From positions 1,608,659-1,672,658 of the forward strand of contig NW_006767437.1 of NCBI RefSeq assembly GCF_000264995.1: a stretch of 64,000 nucleotides of DNA, written 5' to 3'. The notes below the pieces were generated by a model. The model did no database searches. It was not told the DNA's origin and saw only the letters and a program-made list of their open reading frames with translations. Positions 34,755-47,606 of the stretch are shown here, piece after piece. How positions within the stretch are numbered: position 1 is the first letter of the stretch; each line of letters starts with the position of its first letter. The DNA is from Punctularia strigosozonata HHB-11173 SS5. Taxonomy: Eukaryota > Basidiomycota > Agaricomycetes > Corticiales > Punctulariaceae. A program made the translations under genes and the position numbers.

Positions 34755-37153
34755 GGATCCGTTGCGATCGATCCTCGGGGGGATCGAGACACTGATTGCA
34801 TTGAGTGGACTCCGAACATGAAGGAATGTCACGATCCAGACTTGGTGAGATTGTCTGCGGAGAGTGGATATTATCGCAACGGAGGAACGGCCGTGCCGTA
34901 ACGTGGTGTTTGAGGTACTATTGTATGATTCGAGGGAACATATGCGGCTAGACGTCGTGTGCTGATAGGTGTTGTTGTGGATCGGGGGGATAGGCATCCT
35001 GGTCGACGTTCGCGGCGGCTGTCCAATCCTGCCAGTTTCTTTCTAGAAACTGTTAGGTCCCGACACGGGGCGCCATCGAGGAGACCACATGGGGCGGTTT
35101 CAAGGGAATGACACTCCCCGATTTTGGTGAGATTGCCTTGCAGATAGTGGTTTCTATTGAGATTCGGAGGAAGGGAGGTTCTAGTAACTTAATGTCCGAG
35201 GTAGAACCTCGCATGGATGTATCGCATGCATTTTTTGAGGTATGGCATACCGCCTTTGTGCGTGATCACCGGTATACGGATGCTTCGCGTTATGGCATGG
35301 GTGCCTCAGAGAATATCCGGGAAGCGCGGAGTGTGCTAGGCTTCGTTTCGACTTGCACGGGTGCGGCACTGTGCCAGCGAGTACCCGCCGTTTTGTGAAC
35401 GCCCACGTGGTGCGATGTCAGCGTAACCGCGGATGACGAGACCATCATCCGAATTTTCCGAGCCGACGACAATAACTGCTGACATCGGCCTTTGCGTAGC
35501 AGAAAGCTCCGATGCGTTAGTCCACCGGTTCGGTGAAAGGTTGAATGTACGTCTCAATGGTAAAATTTTCTTCGACTGCGTCTTGATCGCTCGTGTCCGC
35601 CGTGCATGCCGCGCAGACTTCTGTGGCGCCCCGAATTCTCTGGATGGGGTTACCTATCAAAAAAATCAGAGTCTAACAAGGTTCAAGTTGTTCCCGACTT
35701 CCAATGGACCAGAAAATAGCATATACCGATCACCTCGCACCCGAACTCGGAAGGGCGAGAAACATATGCACAAAGTCGAGATTTTTCGGGCCGTTGGTTG
35801 AAGGCGACTTTCTTATCTGACGCACGTCGACACGTACTACCTTGAGCTATGGCCTACGGCATCCTAGTGTGGGACGTGCTGCGTAGCGCGTTCCGGTAAA
35901 GATGTCAACGTTGTTTTGGCCCACGGAGCAGCATGCGCTGGTCTATCCTACTTATCCTGGTCGATACATCACCAAACAATGCCATAAGGCGGAGGTTGCG
36001 ACGTGCCTCACGACCAGGAAGCAACCATCGGAGCATGGAAGATTCAGGACGGAGATTGTTTGATGAAGAAGGCATATGAAAGCAGCATGTATGCGCTACT
36101 TTGCAGTAGTGATTCGTGCGGGGTTCTCGTGCACCGCGTCCGAGTCTGATATTGCGTTGACTAAATGGACCTGTTCGGCGATGCGGGTCGACGATCGGCA
36201 GTAGTCTCCATCTAATTTATGCGATCAACAGCGGGGATGCGCATACACGCGCTGACATCGTACATACCTACCTGGGAGAATGGGCATGGAACACCGGGTA
36301 GACCGATCTACTCCCCACATCCGTTGATGGTTGAGCACAATGTAGCAATTCAGTCAGAAGAAGTGTCGTGTTTGGTAGGCGTTGAGTCACGTTTGTATGT
36401 TCCAAGCTCCTGGGTTTGCGCAGCCGATTGAACAGCTTTTGACGGTCAGAGAAAAAAACGACTGCGACGTAGCGCTGACAATTTGCGTAGGTCATTGTAG
36501 ACCAATGATGTCAAAAGCGAGAGCTGCTGACTGCAGCATGGTGGAGTGAGTCGACGTCGCGAACGTCCGCGCGTAGGACGAGAGCCGAGTACAGGGGGTA
36601 TGGCAGTGTTTGACCAAACCTTGATGCGATGGCTGTGCGGGCGCTTGTCCTTATCTCGGTGGCGCCGGGGCGGAAGATGTCGGAGAGCATGGCACGCACG
36701 GACCCGTGGACGGACTTGGGTGAGATGAACTTCCCTGGGTCTGTTCTGAACTCGTCCGGCGAACCTCTGCGACCTCGAAAGCCCTCGGGAGCGTACGCAA
36801 GGCGAGGCAGTGGCGGCTGACGGAAGAAACCGCGTCGACAACGAGGCCAGCGGCGCCGAGCTCGCTGGCCCCGCTACACACGCCGCCTGAGACGATCCAT
36901 CCGTTCCACGCACCAGCCGGATCCGTGCGTGACGCGTTCCCCTAAGCCGAGACGTCCCCCCTAAGTTCCCGCCGCAGTGAATATTTTGCACACGAACTTG
37001 GACAGAGACTCGCGCAGGCATAGAGCGCCCGTAAGGCGATCCATTCAGCAACAAGCGAGTGATTTCTGCCGTACGTCATCTCCCGTGCTATTCACCCTCC
37101 GGTCATGCACCGACGCGCCCCGCATCGACAGATCGTCGTCGAAATCACGTACA
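34755..37153. other. Gene-poor stretch with a diverged direct repeat
   Basis: No gene is supported. Two segments of about 75 bp, 34821-34895 and 35102-35177, align by eye (AAGG..AATG.CAC, then TTGGTGAGATTG, AGTGG and CGGAGGAA), suggesting an old local duplication downstream of NLR-2. The last 180 bp are upstream flank of the next gene. Confidence 0.45.
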
Positions 37154-39761
37154 ATGTCCGGCCCAGGCTACATCCTCATGCCCCAGACGTCCCCGATTGA
37201 CTACCCACCCAACGTCCGCCAACGCCCCTCCTTTCCCCTTGCCTCCCCTCCAGCCGATCCCTCGGCCCGGATTCCACGCACCGCGGGCACTTTCAAAGCC
37301 CCCGCCCACAAGCATGCACACCATCTCCATTCCATACCGCCCAGGGAGAAATCCACCCGGACGCTCATCATCGACCACATGTCATGGATCCACGGCCGGA
37401 CGCGCTTCGCACAGGCGCGTGCCGAACTCGGCATGACCGATCGAACCGGCGGTCCGATCTCCACCCACTACGTCCAGCGCGAGCGTCCAGAAAACTACGA
37501 CGAAGACGACGACATCGACAGCGAGGGCGAGGACGTCGACGTGCTCTGCGGTGGGCACCACGTCGGCGGCTTGCAGTCGTCCGGGGATGACCGCTGGAGC
37601 AGCCGCCAGGACCTACCTTTGGCGCGCGCTCTCAGGGTACGCGCAGAAGGCCTGGAAAAAGTTATCACGTCCATGCTGGACCAGCCGCCAGAACTGAGGC
37701 CATCGCACCCCAATGAAGCGGATTATATCACGCCTCCCGCGTCCCCAAAACAGTCTAGCAGGCGAAATCCCCTCCACGCGCACCCGCACACGCTTCCGGA
37801 CGGTGTGAGGCTGCGTCTGGCCCTGGGCACGATCATCAACGACCTCTTCGCGCGCGAATCAGCGGCCGTGACTGCTTCCGGAAGCTCGACCGCCACAACC
37901 AGCTCCCCAACTGCCGCCGCCGCCACAACCGAAATCCACCCCTCTCTCCTCCCGCTGATCCCCGTCTCCAACTGCGCAGCGCCCTTCGCCCAGTACACGC
38001 CCGCGCACCAGCTCACGCCGAACGCGCCGCTTGACCCGCACTCCTCCCACCTCTACGCCGGCGGCGTCCCTGCCGCGTCTTCCATGCCCACGCTCACGCC
38101 CACCGCGCTCGCCTCGCCCCCGCGCGCGTCCCTCAGACCGCGCTGCGCCCGCCACCTCGCCTCCGGCTGCCTCGTATGCCTCGAGCCCTCCGGACGCCCG
38201 CGTCGAGGCGGTATCGGCTCTGGCCTCTCCAAGCCCGGAGCGAGGGGCAGCGTCCTCCGCCGCTCGACCGCGCTCCCACGCCCGCTCGCGATCGGCCGGC
38301 CCCAGGTGCTGCAACAGCAGCAACAGGCTTTCCAGGGTAGCACCCGGTTGGCGAACATGCTCCCTAGGTTCTTGCGGCTTTCCGCGCTTTGTGCCATGGA
38401 ACTCGGCCGCGAGGCGCGCGACGGCACCGCGTCGTACACCGCCAGCGAACCGGGACGCTCTCCCACGCCTACCGGCGGCGAGTCTGCCACCTCGACGATG
38501 CCGATGCCTTCGCGCGGTCCGCTTTCGTCGGGGGAGGCGACGCCATACCGGCCCTCACGGGACTGGTACATGCTCTTCGTCGGGCTTGCGACGCGCGCGG
38601 CGTTGGAAGGGTACGCGAGCGGCGCTTGGCGTGGCGCGTTCGCGGCGGAGGTATTGTTTGGGATCGGCGTCGGCGGAATGGGCGTGAGCCCCGATGCTTT
38701 GTTCGGCGGAAGACGGGAGCAGCCCGAGGATGCGGACGAGTTCGCGTGGTTCGACCCGGACGAGCTGCCCGGGCTGCAAGAGGCGGCGGGAATACTGTTC
38801 TCAAGCGGTGCACTGGACGGCGGGGTCGTCGACGACGCCGAGGCCGAGTTCAGGCGCGAGATGCGGGACAGGCTGCGCAAGGTGAGAGCGTCTTTCCTTG
38901 GTTCTCGTTCCCCGCTACGCGTGCTGCGTCGCGCTTTCCTCTTTCCGGCCATGTCCGATGCCTGGGGCTGGTCGGTTTGGGGGCGTTGGCGTAGTTGTCG
39001 GAAATGAGAGCCCGTCCCCGTCCACACACGTGCTGATTGGGTTCATTGCGTTGATTAGTTCCTGTCGATCCCGGCCTCGACCACCGACCTTCTGTCACAC
39101 CTGCTGCATTTATCTGCGCTCTACCCGGCGGAGGCAGTCGAGCGCGCCGCGCTTCGGTTTTGTGAAGCGGTCGCCAAGTGGAGGGGCAAGCCTGAGCTAC
39201 AATCAGTGAGATCCTTCCCCTTCACGTCATACGCCCACTTTTAGCGCCGTTGCTTTCCATGCACCTGTTCTATTCTCCCATCCCCATTTTTGTTCTCCTT
39301 CGCGCCTTTGCCCCCCGTGTCCGGAACACCCGCTGATGCCCAGAACTTTTCTACAGAAGGGAAAACACAACTCCGCCGGCGCGACGGGGTCGCCCTCGTC
39401 CCAGACCAGTGGGGTCAACGCTCTTCCCCTCGACCTCCTCGTACGGTCCAACCCGGAGAGCCCGACGCAGCCGCTCATGCCATCCTTCGACCCGCAGACC
39501 TCGGCGTCGTACGCGACCCCGTCGTTCCCGTCCGCGGCGCAGTTCCCGCTCTCGCAGCTGCTCAACGCGAACAAGTTTGGCGAGGCGCCGATCCAGCGCT
39601 ATTTTCTCGCGCCGGCCGCGCCGTTTTGGCTCGCGAACGCGAACAGCGGCGGCGGCAAACGCAAACGCGCGGGCTCGCCCGACGCCTTCGTGGGCGACGG
39701 CGGAGGAGGAGACCTGATGGACATGGTCGGCGATGGAAAACGGCCGCGCACGCAGTTTTGA
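37154..39761 (+). CDS. Large low-complexity conserved-looking protein, 759 aa, function unknown
   Basis: Three exons: 37154-38881, 39059-39205 and 39357-39761; introns are 177 and 151 bp and the coding sum is 2280 bp. It begins MSGPGYILMPQTSP. Ordered-looking segments are IDHMSWIHGRTRFAQARAEL, LARALRVRAEGLEKVI, a PRCARHLASGCLVCLE patch with two Cys pairs, LFVGLATRAALEGYASGAWR and FLSIPASTTDLLSHLLHLS. Other parts are Ser/Pro/Ala-rich, with a five-Gln run, and the C-terminus is Gly/Lys/Arg-rich (GGGKRKRAG, a possible nuclear signal). I do not recognise the family. High third-position GC and consistent splicing support a real gene. Confidence 0.75.
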
Positions 39762-42700
39762 GAATCTCTCTTGTCATTCGGTATTTTCACCCCCCTCCGC
39801 TGCTCTCGTTTCCGGTATGACAGGGCCTTCGAGTTGCCTCTTGCAGAGGCGCGTTTCGCGATGAAGTCTTCTGGGTTATGATGGTCCCATATGTAGCAAT
39901 AGTATTTACTTGTGTAATTTGTACAATGAATCACCTCTCATGCAGCCTATATCGCCCTGAGTTCATACCCGGCATCGATCGCGACGGGTTTGGAACGCTG
40001 CGGTGGTTTGAGCACGCGGGCTGCACTGACGTTCACCCGAACGGCGTCTGCGCCGGCGGTTGCATGCACGCTGGGAATATTCACCTCGGTGTTCTAGAGG
40101 TATACCGCGCGTGGAGTCGGGATGGTTCACTGTCGGGATGTATGGAGACATGGTGTTGTCCAGCCTCGAGTTATCAGACTCGTTACCAGCCTGAGAAGAA
40201 GCACGCCCGGGTGGTTTGGCAGCGAGACTGGGTGTTGTCGGCGAATTCGGACGGAGAGTTCAGCCAGTCGCCCGAGGGTACCGAGGACGCGCACTCGCAG
40301 GCGACGGATTGGGTTTGGCGTGGTTCAGAATCTCGAATTGGGATATCCGTGCTCCGTTTAATCAAGTACCCGGAGGACCGTTCCAGTGCTTGTATCGGTC
40401 GATGTGAGCGGCGATGCCCCAGCTAATTTTTCCCTGTGAGAATGGAAATGGCGGATATCCATTGTCGAACAGCCTCGACAGATGAGGTCGCAGACGGCCA
40501 ATGCGAGTCATTGGGGAAGTTCCTGTGAATGGAAGGATTGGACACCACAGAGCCCCAAATAATCAATATTGTTCCTGGCCGGAAATGCGAGAGTTCATAA
40601 AGTAGCTGAGAAGCTGATCGGCGTAGCATGACAACATGATTCAACCATTGAGTGTGCAGTACACGCTCACCGTGAGTCAAGCGGGACGTATGTTGGGCAT
40701 GTTGATGGTGCGCTGGCGCCAGAAAGCCCGAAGGGGCAAGGGGCACCTAAACAGCGCGCGGCTCGACGGGGAACAAAACGCACCGCTATTGGGACCACTC
40801 TTGCTGGCACTTGATTGGTGTCCAAAAGTATTGCTCGTGAAGAGCGAGGAAGGACAACTTGTATTGATCTCCGCCGAATAATGGGCTATCGTGGGGAATA
40901 TTCCGATAGTGAGAGTCGAACCAGGGAGCCATCGGCATCTGCCCGTTTCTGCGGAGATACCGAGACGAGCGACACGGGCAGCAGATGTGCCCCCTTCAAG
41001 CTTAGTGGCCAAAACATTCCCTTCGAACGTTTCCAGTGCGTAGGAACCTCGGACCGCGTGGAGTATCGTGTAGTTCGACAGATCCGCAAAGGATGACAAT
41101 CTGGCCAGCCGAGATCCAAAAAGGAACAGGGGATTCCGTGTGTGAGAGATCTAGATTGCGAGAGCAAGACGTGTTACATAGGCGATCGGTGGGTAACCAC
41201 GCTGGCCTCGGTGCCATAGGGTTCTCTGCTTCGCCTCTCACGATTACGGATGGCGGGTTGCGCGAATGAAAGGCTGCGCTCCATGGAACTATTCTTCCCG
41301 AAAGTTCATCAGTTCTAAGTCTAGCGGCAGCGGAGAGTCCGGACGGAAGGTCGGAGGTAGCAGGCATGCCTAGTGGACGCCAATCGAGAGATACCGAATA
41401 CCCCATGGTACGAAGGAGTGGCGTGTAATCTACAGAATGTATTCAGCCGCACGATGACAGAGAAAGGCCCACCATGTTAAGGCCGTGCAGATGAAAATTT
41501 CAAGCTATGACGAATGGGAGAAGACAGGTGGCCGCTGCGAAGCCAGTAATGGAGACCCAAGGTTCAGTGCTTATCAATCATTGCTGTTTGATGCCCGTGG
41601 CTAGGTACGTTCACCTTCCGCGTAGGTCGAGAGAACATCGGAAGATACGCTCGAAGTCAAGTCCATACACGGGAATTTCCCACGTTATCGCTGGATTCTT
41701 TGTCGCTGCCATGTCATCGGCTTCAACGGCTCGCAGCAAGCTAAGCCTGGGGTTTCACGTTCAACTCAAAATCTGGATAGGATTTGCCATTGTGTGCAAA
41801 TGCGGATGCTTGTCAAAGCACCTTATCATATGCTGTACCAAACACTGGGCAAGTACTGGAAAACGATGACCTCTGACCAACAGCGACCTCTGAAGAGTGG
41901 CGACCTCTGAAAAGACCACAGCCACTGCACCACTGCGTTTACGTTGCAGCTCGACAGAAAACGTTTCCCTGTCCTGGAGTGTCATTCAACTGGCGATGCA
42001 CATATCTACGCGGCCATCACGGCGTCTCCGCCTGCAGCCTAGGGGCGTCCGTCAAGAAGCTAAAGAGGTACGTATGTCTCCCATACTTCTGCGAGGATGC
42101 TTTCGTTTTTCCTTGTACATGTTTACGGTATCTATAAAGAAGCCCAATCTAATCATCTTCTCCCTTGATTGGACAGGAACTACAGCATCCGTCGATTTTC
42201 TTCGCGGACCTCTCGAAGCACCCTAACGCCAATGTTCTCCGTCACATGCATTTTTGTTGGCAGTGCGCAAGCGTGCACAACGCGACCCTGCGGCGTGATA
42301 TCGCACGGACCGAAATTTAGACAAAAGATGGATCTTGCTTGGAGAGCTGCGCTAACTATGAGGCGCGGGCCCGCAACGCGTGACAACATGGTGCCACATA
42401 GTACTCCCTCGCTATATTCTGACGCCTCGTGTAGGTTGCCCAGGCCAGAACAGCCCGCTCGGAGGCAGTTCCTTGCTTATGATCCAATGCGGTGGACATA
42501 TCCTTAGTCCGATGAATTTTGTATATCGCTATGACTAGACCGAGTCTCGAGGCGTTTCACCAATGCGATGGACTCCTGACCATGCGGTCAAGAAGGTGTT
42601 GGCTGCCTTGGAAATGGCCAGATAAGTTTCATGTTATCCTCACACGCATCAATTGTTGCGCGGACACGAGGCAGAATTACGTGTACATCGCCCCTTGCAG

Positions 42701-42932
42701 TAAGTCTTCCGTACTTCGCCTCCAAACTGGACCCATAACGGATTCCTCAGCGTCGCGAAGCGTGCATCATATTATCTTGTCAGCAGTGGGACATGAAAAG
42801 CTTTCGAATACTCCGAATACTCCGAACACCGCATGATATTATAGGTGCATACCGTACACTCCATATTCCAATGCTCATAAACCAATGTTTTATCTAGATC
42901 AGATATTCATCCACCTTATGGGTTGCAGATTG
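39762..42932. other. Long stretch without a supported gene
   Basis: Open frames at 39878-40426 (+), 40677-41099 (-), 41002-41406 (-) and 42169-42507 (+) have no recognisable domain, and their composition does not stand out from chance. Near 42808-42830 there is a short 9-bp tandem unit (CGAATACTC type). No transposon domain was found. Confidence 0.45.
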
Positions 42933-44033
42933 CTACGCCCGATGAGCCCGCAGAACTGAAGCAATAGTAGTGAGTATGTGACCGACCCGAGCATCCAGAC
43001 GACTAACGGTGCTGATTCAGTTCATCCTTCCTGGAGTATGTTTTATGGCATGTATCACATTCGAAGGGCCGGTCATCGGTGTGCTTTCCCTTGATGTGCC
43101 GCGTAAGGTCGTGTTTTCTGACGAAGGCCTTCCCGCAGAACTCGTAATGGCAAATGTGAGGTTTGTTGCCCTCGTGCGAATCGCGGTGACCTATGCAATG
43201 TATCGTCATGCTATTCAATCTCCATGGCGGATGCCTTACTTCTGAGATTCGCCTGAGTAGTGAAGGTGTTGTGACACAGATCGCACTTATACGGTGCTTC
43301 GGAAGTGCGTCTGATAAGACTCGCGCGTTGTACTGCCGGGGTTGAGACTTCGAGTCTGAACGGCGTGGGTCGCTCAGGAGTATGTACCCTGTTCGCGGAA
43401 TCATATGTGGACGTGTCTGTTTTATCGCAAGAGCCGGACGGAATCGTTAGTCCTCGCGCATATCGTTGGATTCGGGCACTTACCTGTCCTATATTCAAGA
43501 TTCATATTGTCACCGGCGGACCACGAACGATGGAATTCGTTCTGAGTAGCGTTCATGGCCATATATGATTGCGCAAATTGCTGCTGTGATTGCATCTGAT
43601 TCTGTGAAAGCGGAAGCGCCGGCATTCCCGTATAATGGCTTGTTCACCGAGCTATGAGTGATATAGGTGCTGTTTGATTATGCGCCATACCTATGGTTAA
43701 CCGTGGCCGACTGCTGACCATGGTTCCAGCCATGGGTAGAGAAGGTTGAATGCCCAGGAGCACCAAAAGGCGCGACCGAACCCACATCCGCCACGCTAAA
43801 TTTGGGAGGTCAATAAATCCAAAGTGATGAGGCCGAAGATGAGACGCAGCCTACAACGTTGAAGTCGGTGTCGTCCAAGAAACCGCATTGTCACTCGATG
43901 TGTATCCGTGTGTATACGAGACATGCTGCTGCTGAAAATCGCCATTGTATGGGGTAGCATGGAACTCGTTGCCCTGCGAGGGGTGTGGAGCGCCGGGTTC
44001 GGTGGAGCCAGTCTGTCGCCACGAGGGTTGCAT
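42933..44033 (-). CDS. C2H2 zinc-finger transcription factor, gene B, 273 aa
   Basis: Six exons (minus): 43855-44033, 43691-43795, 43484-43638, 43240-43416, 43008-43190 and 42933-42955; total 822 bp. It begins MQPSWRQTGSTEPG; the N-terminal part is Gln/Ser/His-rich (LSQNQMQSQQQF). A block LEVSTPAVQRASLIRRT leads to finger 1 (CDLC...HRDSH), finger 2 (CHYEFC...HIKGKH) and finger 3 (CDTC...HLLRAH). The third finger is complete only if the final 52-bp intron is spliced; without it the frame stops one residue after the first His. Introns 4 and 5 are phase 1 and sit at the family positions in finger 1 and finger 3. It is the shortest intact member of the set. Confidence 0.85.
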
Positions 44034-46021
44034 GGTTGTGAAGTGCGTTCAAGTGCGTACTCGCAGGAAAGGGGAGCACCGGCTTAAGTCGAGCTCAGGC
44101 ATTAAGTAGTAGTTTACATACGGGAAGGGGGTAAAGAAGGAAAGCTTCGGATCTGCTGACTGGGCTTGAATGACGGCAGGTCCCGGACTGTTCATAAATG
44201 ATATTTGCACCCGGAAAGGGTTGCGCGAGCTTTTTGGGATCCCCCAACAGCCGTTTCGGTGGCGGCTGTCAAAACAAAGACCGATGCTGCCTGCGGAAAG
44301 CGTTACTGTACAGCTATGATACGAGGACGGGAGATGGGATCGTGATCCGCGAGATGCTTCTGATCGTATTTTCCTGGGTGTGGAAAGGACAGAAAAGCAC
44401 GTTTTAAGATGCAGACATAACGGTGCGAGGCTTGCAATCGGACTTTTCCCACCGGGTGCGCATAGCTTTAACACACACCCGCAAATGGCAAGTCAGGGCC
44501 TCAGGTCCCATCGGCACTCTTGGAGAGATCGCGACAAGTGAATGCAATCCCAGTATATAAGACGAGAATGAGGCCAAGGTATGTGAGATGATCATGAAAC
44601 ACGTCATGCCATGAAGTTGATGGAGAAGTGAATGGCTCGGATGTGGAAGCTGCGCTCCCTAATCTGCATGCGAAGGATGAGGAGTTGAGAGGCTTCACTA
44701 GCCAGCGTCAGTGTTGGCCGTCCGGAAATCGTCAAGGGGTTGTCGTTAAACAGCGAATAATCGACGTGTGAACCCGAGACATGTTGTGACATGTAATCTT
44801 GGCCGAGCTCGCTCGGGTCCTGACAAGCGTAAATAATAGCATGCACAGGTAAGCACAGATTAACGCAATTCAAGAAGTCTGACCATTATCAGCGGTCGGC
44901 ATCATGAGTTGTTCCGTGGCACGTCTTCGGGGACAGGCTCGTCTCATATCTCAGGAGACGCAGCCGTACCGTTGCCAATGGCGCCTTGGAATCAGAAGGG
45001 AGACTTTTTTCGAATCTGTCGCCCGCCGTTCCCGTTTTATCCGCCTGAGTAGCGATCCGCGCTTCAGGAAGCGGGCACCCGAGATATTGGTATCTTCGCA
45101 ATTGACGAAATGACATACCAGACTTTGGAACGGCCCCCGGAATTTCACACCAATACATGAATATTTCAAAGTGTGGAGCTAACAACAAATGGAGGGTGAG
45201 AGCCTTGTCCGCCTCGTCGTCGGTGTGAAGTGCGAAGCACGACGCGGAAGAACAAGGATTGCCATAAAAAGGCGCTCGCAGAGGCTCGAGGTCGGCAAGA
45301 CGAACCGAGGAACAATGAGAGCTCAACCAGGATTTCCAGCTGTTTCGAGCCGGTACGCCTTGAGTTTGATCGTTACGAAGCTGCGACTCAGAAGCTGTTC
45401 GATATGAAACGCGGGCGTGGGGCCACGGGGCCAAATCGCAGCGCGGCGAGAGAGAACGGGGCATGCGACGAGAAACGAGGAGGTTCTTGAAGCCCCCGGC
45501 GACTATTGTTCTATCGGCTTTTTGAGACGAAGATCAGGGACCATCGGCAGTGACAAACTGTGAGAGGATGCGAGTCAGACTCAGAGGCAGCGAAAAGCGC
45601 CGAACTACATAGAGAGAGCCGGTGCTAAACAGCACGTGACATTTGTGTGGGAGGGAGGAGCGTCGCTCAACTTGCCCTACTAACTCGAATATGATCCAAC
45701 AGCCAGCCCCTGGGCAGCGGGCATCCATTGCTCACACCACGACGCACACCCTCACAATGCACATGATGCTATACGGCATTGTACACCGCATCGATGGCTG
45801 CACGTGTACAGCTATTTGGCGGCTGTCTGGATTTCCCTTATAAGCTCTGCATACAAGGCCCGCCCCGATCACCTTCGCCCCCCCACGGGGAGGGCTTTTG
45901 GCTGGCACTCTTACTATTCTCGTTTACGCTTTACCACGCATTTCTTTACCCGTTCCCATCATTTAAGCCATTGTTGTTCTCAAGCATAACTTCGCCTCTA
46001 TCTTCTGTGCAGCCGCCCGCT
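44034..46021. other. Divergent spacer between C2H2 genes B and C
   Basis: Should hold both promoters. On the minus strand, a frame at 44604-44873 (with MSQHVSGSHVDYSLFNDNPL) and one at 44404-44607 (with EKSDCKPRTVM) resemble, weakly, the N-terminus and finger 2 of this family. They might be the relic of another copy, but no Cys/His set is complete. The minus frame 44889-45464 has no support. Confidence 0.4.
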
Positions 46022-47606
46022 ATGAACAATCCATATTCCCAAGACGAGCATGATGACGGAGCGACGAGCTCGCTCGGGATCGATTTCTGCGATTTGGATA
46101 TATTACAACAGTTCGTTTCCCTGGGTTTTTCCTCGGAGTCCGAGTCGGGGCATCACCTGCAGTGGTATGTACTCATTATGGTGCTTAACCAATGGCTGAC
46201 TGGTTCGTCGCAGCACGAATACAGATACACTGTACGGAACGATAGAAGACGGCAGTGCAACATCCTGCGAGCATCCAGCTGCCTTCGTACATCAGGCGGA
46301 CCTCGCCTCGTACCAATCTTCAAGTGGGCTAGTGGACTCACAACCGCCTGCTGGATCGGACCTCTCTTCATGGTAAATGTCGCGCCATTTGATTGCATGT
46401 AAACCATGTCTCAAAATGAGTGCCAGGGACACAGCATCTGCAGATCTACCACGTTTGGCATTGTCTCCGGCGTCTTGCACGAATACTTCTTACGAACATC
46501 AACCGTCCATGACACTGCAGATACGCGACGGCGTCGGACGACCCCTATTGACGCCCCTCGTTACATACGCACCCAACGGCTCTTCTGGGCCCGTACATGG
46601 CGAAAGCGACCAGTCCGGCGGCTCTTCCCCGAACCTTCTTTCCTCATCCCTCGCGAGCAGCCCCACACTTGACCCTCTGAGCGCCCATATGCAGGCCATG
46701 TCTCCATATGGATGTGACGGAACACAAGCTTACTTTCACTACGCTCCTGTCCAGGGCGACCTCAGCCCCGGCATGCTCAGCCCTCACTCTGGGTTCCGTT
46801 CTCGCTCTGGTTCCTTCTCTTCCGTGTCCTCCGGTCGGGGTGCATCTCGCAGTCGCTCACCATCATCTCGTGCAAGTCCATACCCCGTCAGAACACCCAG
46901 TCCCAGCCCTTCGATGTCCTCGGTCTATGAGGATAACCAGTATAACTCCGTTGCCATCTCTGACACAGAAGACGGCGGACTTGAAGGCAGCTTACCTCCT
47001 AACGCGAGGCGGCATTCGCTGGGACAAATCACCAAGCCCGTCGTCACTACAGCGAAAGTAGCCGCCGCCGCTGCCGGGCGCAGAAAGTCAGACGCATCCT
47101 TCCAATGTCCCATTTGCGGAGCGAGGCTTACCTCAAAGAAGAACTATGAAGGTTCGCGGAGCTCGACAGAGCAACGTATCACAGAAGTGCTGATGGTCTT
47201 CAACTTCAGGGCACGTCAACGCTCACCTGGGCGAAAAGCCTTACGTTTGCGGAGCCGAGGGGTGCAGCGAGACGTTTGCTCGGGAGTGGGACTGCAAGCG
47301 ACACAAAAGGACGACCCACTGTGATGCACGGTTCGAATGCGTCAAGTGTCGGCGACTATTCAAGAGGAACGACAGCCGTATGAAGCATGGTAAGCATATC
47401 TTGCTCCTCGAAGTTGCCCCCTCGTTGAGCGAGTCTTCCCAGAGCGCAAATGCTCCGCGAACGACTTCGAACGCGGTCGCCCAGGTCGTCCTGACAGTCC
47501 AGCTGTACAACAAACCGTCGGCCTACCTGACGACACGTTTGGCTATGTAATTCGCTTTACAGAAAGTTCCGGTGGCACGACAGGGGAGATGCCACGAACG
47601 GAATAG
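46022..47606 (+). CDS. C2H2 zinc-finger transcription factor, gene C, 456 aa
   Basis: Exons: 46022-46164, 46214-46372, 46427-47151, 47210-47389 and 47443-47606; introns 49-58 bp and sum 1371 bp. It begins MNNPYSQDEHDDG with an acidic patch that could activate transcription. A long Ser-rich region follows with SRSRSPSSRASPYPVRTPSP. The block VTTAKVAAAAAGRRKSDAS leads into finger 1 (CPICGARLTSKKNYEGH...H). Finger 2 is CGAEGC...HKRTTH. Finger 3 (CVKCRRLFKRNDSRMKHERKC) ends in Cys, giving a CCHC set, which exists only after the last intron is removed. Both phase-1 family introns are present. The C-terminal tail is about 50 residues. Confidence 0.88.

Noticed and set aside
38053-39027. 324-codon minus frame over the 759-aa gene
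   Set aside because: Antisense shadow; the plus strand has a longer frame with consistent splicing into two more exons.
39878-40426. 182-codon plus frame with several Cys
   Set aside because: Cys spacing fits no finger or disulfide family I know, and it lies in the 3' flank of the preceding gene.
40677-41406. Two overlapping minus frames with a leucine-rich look
   Set aside because: They overlap each other in different frames, have no F-box or regular repeat period, and no intron joins them.
44889-45464. 191-codon minus frame
   Set aside because: Chance-like composition, no splice sites joining it to gene B or to the possible relic copy.
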